Origin: an uncultured Clostridia bacterium
Lineage (GTDB): Bacteria > Bacillota > Clostridia > TANB77 > CAG-508
Direction of reading: 5' to 3'
Length of the DNA: 13,751 bases
Assembly: GCA_947626705.1 (NCBI GenBank)
Contig: CANQTJ010000031.1
Span: 1-13,751, forward strand
The position numbers were made by a program, and so were the translations under genes. Of the stretch, positions 1 through 7,075 are shown piece after piece; the first letter of the stretch is position 1; each line of letters starts with the position of its first letter. The notes beneath the pieces were generated by a model, which saw nothing but the letters and a program-made list of their open reading frames with translations, searched no databases and was not told where the DNA came from.

Positions 1-1
1 A

Positions 2-1498
2 TGTTTAGGTTCTTATGTATTTACAGATCCAAAAGGTGAATTATATGATAGAACAGCTGGATATTTAAAAGAGCATGGATATCAAATTAAAGTATTAAAT
101 TTAGTAAGACCACAATTCAGTGATGGATATAATCCATTAATGCATATTTCTTCAGAGTTAGATGTAGACGTAATTGCAAATACAGTAGTAAAAGGACAAA
201 AAACAGATAGCAGTTCAGACCCATATTGGGATGATATGGCAGAAATGTTATTAAAAGCATTAATTTATTATTTGATAGCTACAAGGCCAGAAGAAGAACA
301 AAATTTGGCAAGTTGCGCTGAATTGGTTAGAGCTGCAAATAAAAATGGAGGAAGTAATTTACTTTCAGATTTAATAAATCAATTACCTTATGACCATCCA
401 GCAAGAATGTATTATAAATCAATAGAAATAGCACCAGAAAAAACGTATGGTTCTATACTAAGTTCTTTACAATCAAAACTTGGTAAGTTTGATTCTAAAG
501 AAATAGCAGAATTAACGTCAACAGATACTATAGATTTTGAAGAAATAGGTAGTAAAAAAACCGCTGTTTATGTAATATCATCAGATACACATACAGCTTA
601 TGATTTTTTACTTACAATATTTTTCTCACAAATGATACAACAATTATATGATTTTGCAGACAAAAATGGAGGAGCTTTAAAAGAAAGAACATATTTTATA
701 TTAGATGAGTTCGCTAATATTGGTAAAATACCAGACTTTGATAAAAAAATATCTACATCAAGAAGTAGAGGAATATCTTTTAGCGTTATATTGCAAAATA
801 TAGATCAGTTAGAAGCGGTTTATGAAAAATCTTATGAAACTATAATGGGTAACTGTGATACGCATGTATTTTTAGGAAGTAACTCATTTAAAACAGTAGA
901 GTATTTTTCTAAAGCTTTAGGAGAAAAAACTATAGAGAGAGATAGTATATCAATAAATAAAGATAAGAAAAATTTTAAAACAGGAAAGAGTATTTCTGAC
1001 CAAATAATGGCTAGAGCACTTATGACACCAGATGAATTAAGAAGAATGGATAATGATTTATGTATAATTTACGAAAAAGGTATTAAGCCTGTAAAAGCTA
1101 ATAAATTTTATTATTTTAAACATCCTATGGTAAAAGAACTAGCAAGATTTGAGATTAGTCATAATGATATAGGAGAGATTGATAGAGGAACTTGGAGAAA
1201 ATATAATCCATATAATCCATATACTGAAGAAAGTAATGAAAAAGCTGTTAATAATTTAGATATAGAATCATTAGATGATTTATTTGATGATGAAGATAAA
1301 AGTAAAACACAAAGTATTTTAGCAGATAAGGTTGAGGAAAAATCTTCAGTAAAAGAGAATTTCTCAGATGGCTTTTTGGATTTAGATGATAATGCACCTG
1401 TGCTTCCTCAAGAAGATGAAGATGATACTTATGATTTACAAAAAGAGTTAGAGGCTAAATTTGATGAATTGTTTGGACCGTTAGATGAAAATAATTAA
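2..1498 (+). CDS. TraG/VirD4-family type IV coupling ATPase, 5'-partial
   Basis: Coupling protein of a conjugative type IV secretion system: a membrane-associated ATPase that brings the relaxase-DNA complex to the transfer channel. The frame is open from base 2, so the gene begins outside the window; 498 residues are visible. In this partial numbering, the family hallmark DPKGE is at residues 9-13, SDPYWDDMAEMLLKALIYYL at about 72-91, and the Walker B stretch ILDEFANIGKIPDFDKKIS has its DE near 235-236, followed by SRSRGISFSVILQNIDQL. The Walker A motif and N-terminal membrane helices should lie upstream. The last 80 or so residues are strongly acidic (Asp/Glu-rich, low complexity), ending in DELFGPLDENN. 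Tails of this kind in coupling proteins are often thought to contact the relaxosome, which is inference here. The gene is followed at once by a strong terminator and then by chromosomal repair genes. It resembles Firmicutes integrative element coupling proteins, but no other transfer gene is visible. Confidence 0.93.
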   Translation, partial: CLGSYVFTDPKGELYDRTAGYLKEHGYQIKVLNLVRPQFSDGYNPLMHISSELDVDVIANTVVKGQKTDSSSDPYWDDMAEMLLKALIYYLIATRPEEEQNLASCAELVRAANKNGGSNLLSDLINQLPYDHPARMYYKSIEIAPEKTYGSILSSLQSKLGKFDSKEIAELTSTDTIDFEEIGSKKTAVYVISSDTHTAYDFLLTIFFSQMIQQLYDFADKNGGALKERTYFILDEFANIGKIPDFDKKISTSRSRGISFSVILQNIDQLEAVYEKSYETIMGNCDTHVFLGSNSFKTVEYFSKALGEKTIERDSISINKDKKNFKTGKSISDQIMARALMTPDELRRMDNDLCIIYEKGIKPVKANKFYYFKHPMVKELARFEISHNDIGEIDRGTWRKYNPYNPYTEESNEKAVNNLDIESLDDLFDDEDKSKTQSILADKVEEKSSVKENFSDGFLDLDDNAPVLPQEDEDDTYDLQKELEAKFDELFGPLDENN

Positions 1499-1502
1499 AG
1501 AT

Positions 1503-1548
1503 AAAGTCGAATTTTGCGATGAAGAAAATTGCAAAATTCGACTTTTTA
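1503..1548 (+). terminator. Intrinsic terminator after the coupling protein gene
   Basis: A perfect 15-bp stem (1503-1517 with 1531-1545) encloses a 13-nt loop, and the 3' arm runs into TTTTT. It begins five bases after the coupling protein stop codon and separates that gene from the repair operon. Confidence 0.9.
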
Positions 1549-1595
1549 TAGTATTATATAAAATATATTTAATAAGAGTAATTATGGAGGAAAAT

Positions 1596-2681
1596 ATGAA
1601 ATTTATACACATTGCTGATATACACTTTGATAGTCCATTTGTCAATCTTTCTGACAAAGAAAATTTAGGCGATTTAATGAGACTACAACAAAGAAAAGTA
1701 TTTAAAAAGGTTATAGAATATATAAAGGAAAATGATATAGAATGTTTATTTATATCTGGTGATTTATATGAGAATAAATACATAAAAAAATCAACTATTG
1801 AATATATAAATAATTTATTTAAAGAAATACCAGAAACGAAAATATTTATTTCACCTGGAAACCATGATCCATATATTAAAAACTCATATTATAATAAATT
1901 TAATTGGAATGAAAATGTAAAAATATTCAATTCAAAAATTGAAAAAGTGGAATTAAATGATGTAAATGTTTATGGATATGGATTTGATAATTTTTATTGT
2001 AAAGATAGTGGAATACAAGACTTTGAAATTGATAATAAAAATAAATTGAATATTTTAGTAATGCATGGTTCATTAGAAGGTGGAGCTATAGATGATGCTG
2101 AATATAATCCATTATCTAAAAGAATATTAAAGCAAAAAGGATTTGATTATGTAGCTTTAGGGCATATACATAAATTAGATTATAATACAGAAGAATGTCA
2201 AAATATAGTTTATCCAAGTTCATTAATTGCTTTAGGTTTTGATGAATTAGGACAGCATGGAATGATTTTAGGAGATATAGAAAAAAGATTATTAAATTTA
2301 AAGTTTATTCCGTTAGATGAGATACAATTTAAATTAGAAGAAGTTGATGTCACAAGTATTATATCTAAAGAAGAATTAATAGAAAAAATAAATGAACTAA
2401 AGTTTGAAGATAGTAATTTAGTAGAAATCATTTTAGTAGGAAAAAGAAATTTTGAAATTGATAAATATGAGATATATAAATTAATTTCAAATGAGAAAAT
2501 AATAAAAATTAAAAATAAAACAAAAATTAATTATGATTTAAATAAATTAGCAAATGAAAATACATTAAAGGGTTTATTTGCTAAGGAAATGCTAAATAAA
2601 TTAAATGCTGAAAATTTATTAGAAGATGAAAAAGAAATAATAGAAAAAGCAATTGAAATTGGATTTGAAGCATTAGAATAA
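1596..2681 (+). CDS. SbcD/Mre11-like DNA repair nuclease (YhaO type)
   Basis: A calcineurin-like metallophosphoesterase of the Mre11/SbcD/YhaO group, 361 aa, probably the nuclease subunit that works with the ATPase encoded next. Metal-binding motifs appear in the family order: ADIHFD (D8, H10), SGDLYE (D56), PGNHDP (N89, H90), VMHGSLEGG (H157) and ALGHIHK (H190, H192). All expected ligands are present, so the enzyme should be active. The C-terminal 150 or so residues form the variable capping and partner-binding part. The ATG at 1596 is preferred because GGAGG ends five bases before it and MKFIHIADIH is the usual family N-terminus. The frame stays open further upstream, but that extension would run through the terminator stem. 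The next gene starts 39 bp downstream, so the two are most likely co-transcribed. B. subtilis YhaO is somewhat longer (about 400 aa). A poor promoter-like match (TAAAAT near 1559) lies upstream and is not listed separately. Confidence 0.9.
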   Translation: MKFIHIADIHFDSPFVNLSDKENLGDLMRLQQRKVFKKVIEYIKENDIECLFISGDLYENKYIKKSTIEYINNLFKEIPETKIFISPGNHDPYIKNSYYNKFNWNENVKIFNSKIEKVELNDVNVYGYGFDNFYCKDSGIQDFEIDNKNKLNILVMHGSLEGGAIDDAEYNPLSKRILKQKGFDYVALGHIHKLDYNTEECQNIVYPSSLIALGFDELGQHGMILGDIEKRLLNLKFIPLDEIQFKLEEVDVTSIISKEELIEKINELKFEDSNLVEIILVGKRNFEIDKYEIYKLISNEKIIKIKNKTKINYDLNKLANENTLKGLFAKEMLNKLNAENLLEDEKEIIEKAIEIGFEALE

Positions 2682-2707
2682 TAATCTATAAAATAATATA
2701 AAAAAAT

Positions 2708-2714
2708 AAAGGAG
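2708..2714 (+). promoter_or_regulatory. Ribosome binding site that fixes a TTG start
   Basis: AAAGGAG lies six bases before the TTG at 2721. No in-frame ATG with a ribosome site occurs nearby, so the ATPase gene most likely starts at this TTG. Confidence 0.8.
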
Positions 2715-2720
2715 AAAAAA

Positions 2721-4697
2721 TTGAAAATAAATAAATTGAAAATAAATTCTTATGGAAAAATAAAAGAAAAAGAAATCGTTTTTGAAAATGGAATTAATAT
2801 AATTTATGGACAAAATGAAACTGGAAAATCTACATTAATAAAATTTTTAATTAATTCATTTTATGGAATTTCTAAAAATAAAAAAGGAAAAGAAGTTTCT
2901 GATTATGAAAAATATAAGCCTTGGAATGGTGTAGAGTTTTCAGGGAAAATAGAGTATGAATTAGATGATAATAAAAAATTTGAAATATATAGAGATTTTA
3001 ATAAAAAAAATCCTAAAATATTCAATGAAAATATGGAGGATATTTCAAAGCAATTTAATATTGATAAAAATAAAGGAAATGAGTTTTTTTATGAGCAAAC
3101 CAAAATAGACGAAGATTTATTTTTGTCTACTATTGCTATAAATCAAAATGAAGTAAAATTAGATAACCAATCTCAAAATTTTTTAATACAGAAAATTGCT
3201 AATTTAGCACAAACAGGTGATGATAGTACATCTTTTAAAATGGTAATTGATAGAATAAATAGAAGGCAATTAGATGAAGTTGGGACAGAAAGGTCTAGGG
3301 AAAAGCCAATTAATATAATTAGTAAAAATATAGAAAATTTACAAAATGAAAAGCAGGAATTAGAAAAATATTTAGATTTAAAATATAATTTTGAGGAAGA
3401 AGAAAATAATATAAAATATGAAATTGAAAATTTAGAAAATGAAAATAATTTTTTAACAGAATTTAAATTATTAAATGAAAATGAAAAAATAGAAAATGAA
3501 AAAATAAAAATAAAAGAAAATATGAAAAATGAAAATTTAAATAAAATAAATTTAATAAATAATAAAATAAATGAATTAAAAAATAATAATAAAAATATTT
3601 TTGAAGAATATTCAGAAAAATATTTAAATAATAAAAAAATAAAAAATAAAAAAAATAAAGATAAAATAAAAAAATTAAATATTATTTTTTTAATATTAAT
3701 TTTAATAAATATTTTACAGTTTATTATAATAAAAAATAATATTTTTAAATATATTTTTCTTCTTACAGTACCAACGTTTTTGATTTTTTATATATTTTTA
3801 TTAAATAAAGAAAAAAATAAAATAAAATATAAAGAAAAAATAGAAAAAAATAATTTTGAAAAAATAAATTTGGAATTAATTAAATTAGAAAATGAAAAAA
3901 AATTGATAGAAAATAATTTTAATAATTTAAATGAAGAATTAAATAAAATAAAAAATAATTTTAATTTAAAAATAAATTTAGAAAAAGAAAAAATAAAAAA
4001 TAAATATTTAAATAAAATAGAAAAAAATAAAATAAATAATTTTATTAATTTAAATAATTTAGAAAATATAAATTTTGAAATAGAAAAAAATCAAAAAGAA
4101 ATAAATAATAAAAAAATAAAATTGCATTCATTAGAATTAGATAAAAAAAATATTGAACCTAAATTAGATACTTTATCAAAAATTGAAGAAAATTTAGTTA
4201 ACAATAATAATAAAATGTTAACTCTAAAAAACTTGAATTTAAGCATAAATATGGCAAAAGATGTATTAAATGAATGCTATGAGAAAATGAAAAACGGTGT
4301 AACCCCTAAATTTACAGAAAATTTATCAAATAATATTTGTAATATTACTGATGGAAAATATAATAAAGTAATGTTTAATGAAGAAGATGGTTTAATTGTA
4401 GAGTTGAAAAATGGTGATTATGTTCCTGTTAATAGATTAAGTATTGGTACTATTGATCAATTGTATTTATCTTTAAGGCTTTCTATGGTAGATGAATTAT
4501 CAGAAGAAACTATTCCTATTTTATTAGATGAAGTATTTGCTTTTTATGATGATGAAAGATTACAAAATATATTATTATATTTGAATAATAAATTTAACGA
4601 TAGGCAAATTATTATTTTTACTTGTACTGATAGAGAAAAAAATATTTTGGAAAAAAATAATATTAATTTTAATTATTGTGTTCTTGAAGATGTTTAA
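2721..4697 (+). CDS. SbcC/Rad50-like AAA ATPase with central membrane hairpin (YhaN type)
   Basis: An SMC-like ATPase, 658 aa, encoded directly after the SbcD-like nuclease, hence the probable ATPase partner of an Mre11-Rad50-type complex. The N-terminal head has Walker A GQNETGKST (residues 30-38) and a Q-loop in AINQNEV (Q142). The C-terminal head has an ABC signature RLSIGTIDQLYLSLRLS (572-588) and Walker B IPILLDEVF (598-606, D603/E604). Between them lies a long Lys/Glu/Asn/Ile-rich coiled coil (about 200-500). It is interrupted near its middle by two strongly hydrophobic stretches (about 319-337 and 341-362) that look like a transmembrane hairpin. There is no CxxC zinc hook at the apex. 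The start is TTG with a good ribosome site. DNA for the coiled coil is extraordinarily A+T-rich and almost lacks C, yet the frame is unbroken. The protein is shorter than B. subtilis YhaN (over 900 aa). Function in repair is inferred from family and neighbour. Confidence 0.88.
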   Translation: MKINKLKINSYGKIKEKEIVFENGINIIYGQNETGKSTLIKFLINSFYGISKNKKGKEVSDYEKYKPWNGVEFSGKIEYELDDNKKFEIYRDFNKKNPKIFNENMEDISKQFNIDKNKGNEFFYEQTKIDEDLFLSTIAINQNEVKLDNQSQNFLIQKIANLAQTGDDSTSFKMVIDRINRRQLDEVGTERSREKPINIISKNIENLQNEKQELEKYLDLKYNFEEEENNIKYEIENLENENNFLTEFKLLNENEKIENEKIKIKENMKNENLNKINLINNKINELKNNNKNIFEEYSEKYLNNKKIKNKKNKDKIKKLNIIFLILILINILQFIIIKNNIFKYIFLLTVPTFLIFYIFLLNKEKNKIKYKEKIEKNNFEKINLELIKLENEKKLIENNFNNLNEELNKIKNNFNLKINLEKEKIKNKYLNKIEKNKINNFINLNNLENINFEIEKNQKEINNKKIKLHSLELDKKNIEPKLDTLSKIEENLVNNNNKMLTLKNLNLSINMAKDVLNECYEKMKNGVTPKFTENLSNNICNITDGKYNKVMFNEEDGLIVELKNGDYVPVNRLSIGTIDQLYLSLRLSMVDELSEETIPILLDEVFAFYDDERLQNILLYLNNKFNDRQIIIFTCTDREKNILEKNNINFNYCVLEDV

Positions 4698-4844
4698 GCA
4701 ATAATAATTCATATTTATATTGCAGTAACAGAGTTATAAGATAATGGTTTATTTAAAAGTAATGTAAAGGATGCTTGAAAACTCCTTCCATAAAATGTCA
4801 AGAAATTATCATGTAACATAATAGAAACTTAAAAAATTAACAAC

Positions 4845-4873
4845 TTGTAAATACAATAAATTTGTAGTATAAT
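4845..4873 (+). promoter_or_regulatory. Sigma-A-type promoter for prfA
   Basis: TTGTAA (4845-4850), a 17-bp spacer and a perfect TATAAT (4868-4873). It lies about 34 bp before the prfA ATG, giving a short leader with AAAGGAG at 4891-4897. Confidence 0.75.
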
Positions 4874-4906
4874 ATAACAAGTTATTTTGAAAAGGAGAAT
4901 ATATTT

Positions 4907-5968
4907 ATGTTTGAAAAATTAGAAGCTGTAGAGAACAGATATGAAGAATTAACTAAAATGATAAGTGATCCAGAAGTAATATCAAATCAAGTAGAGTGGC
5001 AAAAATTAATGAAAGAACATGCAAGTATAGAAGATGTTGTTTTAAAATTTAGAGAATATAAAAAAGCAAAAGAATCAATGAATGAAGCTAAAGAAATGAT
5101 GGAAGACAAAGAATTAAAAGAATTAGCAGAAATAGAATATTATGATGCAAAGGAAAAATTACCAAAGATAGAAGAAGAATTAAAGTTTTTATTAATTCCC
5201 AAAGATCCTGATGATGATAAAAATATTATTTGTGAAATAAGAGCAGGAGCAGGTGGAGAAGAAGCAGCATTATTTGCTGGTACATTATTTAGAATGTATA
5301 CAATGTATGCTGAAACAAAGCATTGGAAAGTAGATGTATTAAATGAAAATGAAACTGGTTTAGGTGGATATAAAGAAATAACATTTATGGTTACTGGTAA
5401 AGGTGTATATAGTAGATTAAAATTTGAAAGTGGAGTGCATAGAGTACAAAGAGTTCCAGATACAGAGAGTAGTGGAAGAATTCATACTTCAACTGCTACG
5501 GTTGCTGTACTTCCAGTGGTTGAAGATGTTGAAATAGAAATAAATCCATCAGACATAAAAATGGAAGTTTTCCGTTCTTCTGGTGCGGGTGGACAGCATA
5601 TAAACAAAACATCTTCTGCCGTAAGGCTTATACATGAACCAACAGGAATTGTTGTAGAATGTCAAACAGAAAGATCACAATTTCAAAATAGAGATAATGC
5701 AATGAGAATGCTTAGAACAAAGCTTTATGAGATTGAAAAACAAAAACAAGATAGTGAAGTTGCAAATGCAAGAAAATCACAGGTTGGTTCTGGCGATAGA
5801 AGTGAAAAAATAAGGACTTATAATTATCCTCAAGGAAGAATAACTGATCATAGAATTGGAATGAGTATTTATCAAATGGAAAATTTTTTAAATGGAAATA
5901 TAGATGAAATGATTGATAATTTAATTGCAGCAGATAGAGCTGAAAGATTAAAAGGTGATGAGGAATAA
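4907..5968 (+). CDS. prfA: Peptide chain release factor 1
   Basis: Class I release factor that reads UAA and UAG stop codons in the ribosomal A site and triggers hydrolysis of peptidyl-tRNA. It has 353 aa, close to the usual 355-360. The GGQ catalytic motif is at residues 228-230 within SSGAGGQHINKTSSAVR. The stop-codon recognition tripeptide of the RF1 PxT class is P184-D185-T186 in RVQRVPDTESSGRIHTS; an SPF tripeptide would have marked RF2. The helical N-terminal domain (about 1-100) precedes the AGAGGEEAALFAG segment (113-125). The ATG follows AAAGGAG by nine bases. The gene has its own promoter and a downstream hairpin, so it is probably monocistronic or only leakily linked to the metal transporter behind it. 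A ZIP transporter next to prfA is an arrangement also seen in other clostridia, as far as I recall. Confidence 0.98.
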   Translation: MFEKLEAVENRYEELTKMISDPEVISNQVEWQKLMKEHASIEDVVLKFREYKKAKESMNEAKEMMEDKELKELAEIEYYDAKEKLPKIEEELKFLLIPKDPDDDKNIICEIRAGAGGEEAALFAGTLFRMYTMYAETKHWKVDVLNENETGLGGYKEITFMVTGKGVYSRLKFESGVHRVQRVPDTESSGRIHTSTATVAVLPVVEDVEIEINPSDIKMEVFRSSGAGGQHINKTSSAVRLIHEPTGIVVECQTERSQFQNRDNAMRMLRTKLYEIEKQKQDSEVANARKSQVGSGDRSEKIRTYNYPQGRITDHRIGMSIYQMENFLNGNIDEMIDNLIAADRAERLKGDEE

Positions 5969-5970
5969 AA

Positions 5971-6023
5971 AAAACTCTTTAAAATATATTTATATAGAAT
6001 ATATTTTAAGGAGTTTTAGTTTG
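5971..6023 (+). terminator. Probable intrinsic terminator after prfA
   Basis: A 20-bp inverted repeat (5971-5990 with 5998-6017), complementary throughout except for one T-G wobble, with a 7-nt loop. It starts two bases after the prfA stop. The T tract after it is modest (TTTTAGTTTG), so some read-through into the ZIP gene is plausible. Confidence 0.75.
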
Positions 6024-6050
6024 AAAGAAATTAATCTTTTAATCTATATG
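6021..6050 (+). promoter_or_regulatory. Possible weak promoter for the ZIP transporter
   Basis: TTGAAA (6021-6026), an 18-bp spacer and TATATG (6045-6050). It sits just after the prfA terminator and about 36 bp before the transporter start. The -10 is poor, so this is tentative. Confidence 0.35.
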
Positions 6051-6085
6051 TGCCTTTATAAATCGAGAAAGGAATGAAATTTTTT

Positions 6086-6829
6086 ATGAACGAGATTTTA
6101 AAAACATCATTATTAGGATTATTTTTTGGTACATTTGGAACTACTTTAGGAGGAATATTGGGGATAATTATCAAAAAAAATTCAAATAAATTTTTAAGTT
6201 TTATATTATCCTTTGCATCTGGATTAATGATGGCTGTTATATGTTTTGATTTAATTCCTGAAGCATTAGAAATAAGTAGTATTTACGGTGTTGTTATAGG
6301 TGTATTGTTAGGAATAGTAACAATGATTTTTTGTGATGTATTTGTTCAAAATAAATTTAATGCTAAGAAAAAAGTTTATGATGGAAAAAATGATTTATTG
6401 AGAACAGGTATTATTGTTTCAATAGGACTTGCAATTCATAATTTCCCAGAGGGATTAGCCATTGGGTCTGGTTTTGAAGCTTCATTAAAATTAGGATTGG
6501 GTTTGGCAATAGCAATTTGTTTACATGATATACCAGAAGGTATATCAATGGCAGTACCTATGAAAAACGGAGGAATGAGTAAAGGAAAAGTTGTTTTTTA
6601 CGTTATATTATCAGGAGTTACTACAGGGATAGGTGCATTTTTTGGAGCAATTGTTGGTTCAATATCAGAAACTGTTATTGCAATTTGCTTAAGTTTTGCA
6701 GCAGGTGCAATGCTTTATATAGTATCTGGGGAGCTTATACCAGAATCTAATAAATTATATAAAGGTCGAATGTCAGCTGTTGGAAATATGATAGGATTTA
6801 TAATTGGAATTTTTGCGACTAAATTGTAA
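6086..6829 (+). CDS. ZIP-family divalent metal transporter (GufA/ZupT-like)
   Basis: A polytopic inner-membrane transporter of the ZIP family, which moves zinc, iron or related divalent cations into the cytoplasm; the exact metal cannot be read from sequence. It has 247 aa from the chosen start. Two diagnostic metal-site motifs are present: HNFPEGLAIG (H118, E122) in the fourth membrane helix and HDIPEGISMA (H147, E151) in the fifth. Hydrophobic segments fit about eight helices, with the usual variable cytoplasmic loop (VQNKFNAKKKVYDG) between the third and fourth. Another in-frame ATG at 6074 directly abuts the ribosome site (GAAAGGA, 6067-6073) and so cannot use it. The ATG at 6086, 12 bases after that site, is preferred, and it also gives a typical N-terminus (MNEILKTSLLGLFFGT). 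No metal-responsive operator is apparent upstream. Confidence 0.93.
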   Translation: MNEILKTSLLGLFFGTFGTTLGGILGIIIKKNSNKFLSFILSFASGLMMAVICFDLIPEALEISSIYGVVIGVLLGIVTMIFCDVFVQNKFNAKKKVYDGKNDLLRTGIIVSIGLAIHNFPEGLAIGSGFEASLKLGLGLAIAICLHDIPEGISMAVPMKNGGMSKGKVVFYVILSGVTTGIGAFFGAIVGSISETVIAICLSFAAGAMLYIVSGELIPESNKLYKGRMSAVGNMIGFIIGIFATKL

Positions 6830-6916
6830 TAAAGATAAATCTCCGATTTTACATAAAATTATAAAAAATTTTATGATAAATTAAGCGAAAAAATGTTTGA
6901 AAAATTTAAAATTCTA

Positions 6917-6945
6917 TTGACTTTTAAAACTGTAGATTATATAAT
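6917..6945 (+). promoter_or_regulatory. Sigma-A-type promoter for the pcrA leader
   Basis: TTGACT (6917-6922), a 17-bp spacer and a perfect TATAAT (6940-6945). Expected transcripts begin near 6952, leaving a leader of about 120 nt before pcrA. Confidence 0.8.
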
Positions 6946-6978
6946 TAGTAGGAAAATAATAAAGAGCAGAATGTGGTT

Positions 6979-7034
6979 GCCACCTATATTACATAGAAAG
7001 TGAGGTGGCTAATATGTTAGATGGAATATTGTAA
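6979..7034 (+). promoter_or_regulatory. pcrA leader: hairpin masking the ribosome site of a six-codon ORF
   Basis: GCCACCT (6979-6985) is fully complementary to AGGTGGC (7003-7009), with 17 nt between them. The 3' arm is also the core of a ribosome site (GAGGTGG, 7002-7008) five bases before an ATG at 7014. That ATG opens a six-codon ORF, MLDGIL, ending in TAA at 7032-7034. The pcrA ATG lies 41 bp further on with its own AGGAG (7064-7068). Masking of a ribosome site by an upstream complement is the usual layout of translational switches. I do not recognise a known riboswitch class, and the function is inference. Confidence 0.4.
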
Positions 7035-7075
7035 TACAAAAAATAAATAATGTAAAATAGAATAGGAGAAAAAGG

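Noticed and set aside
140..1498. Reading the coupling protein as a complete gene starting at the ATG at 140.
   Set aside because: The frame is open back to base 2 and encodes the conserved DPKGE region before that ATG, so the gene is cut by the window edge.
1504..1511. Spo0A-like box (GTCGAA) near the left terminator.
   Set aside because: It lies inside the stem of a terminator and is incomplete, so chance is the better explanation.
1485..1595. Upstream extension of the SbcD-like nuclease.
   Set aside because: It would translate a terminator hairpin and add residues not seen in the family; the ATG at 1596 has GGAGG and the normal N-terminus.
3541..4100. Possible frameshift or assembly error in the A-run-rich coil of the ATPase.
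   Set aside because: One frame stays open for 658 codons and joins correct N- and C-terminal ATPase motifs, so the sequence is consistent.
4699..4725. Hairpin GCAATA...TATTGC just after the ATPase gene as a terminator.
   Set aside because: Its stem is weak with a bulge, and no T tract follows.
6852..6875. 9-bp stem (CATAAAATT/AATTTTATG) after the ZIP gene as its terminator.
   Set aside because: The stem is nearly all A-T pairs and is followed by ATAAATTAAG instead of a T run; left unassigned.
6979..7009. T-box riboswitch in the pcrA leader, suggested by the AGGTGG segment.
   Set aside because: The conserved antiterminator sequence and specifier stem are not present, and pcrA is not a T-box-type target.
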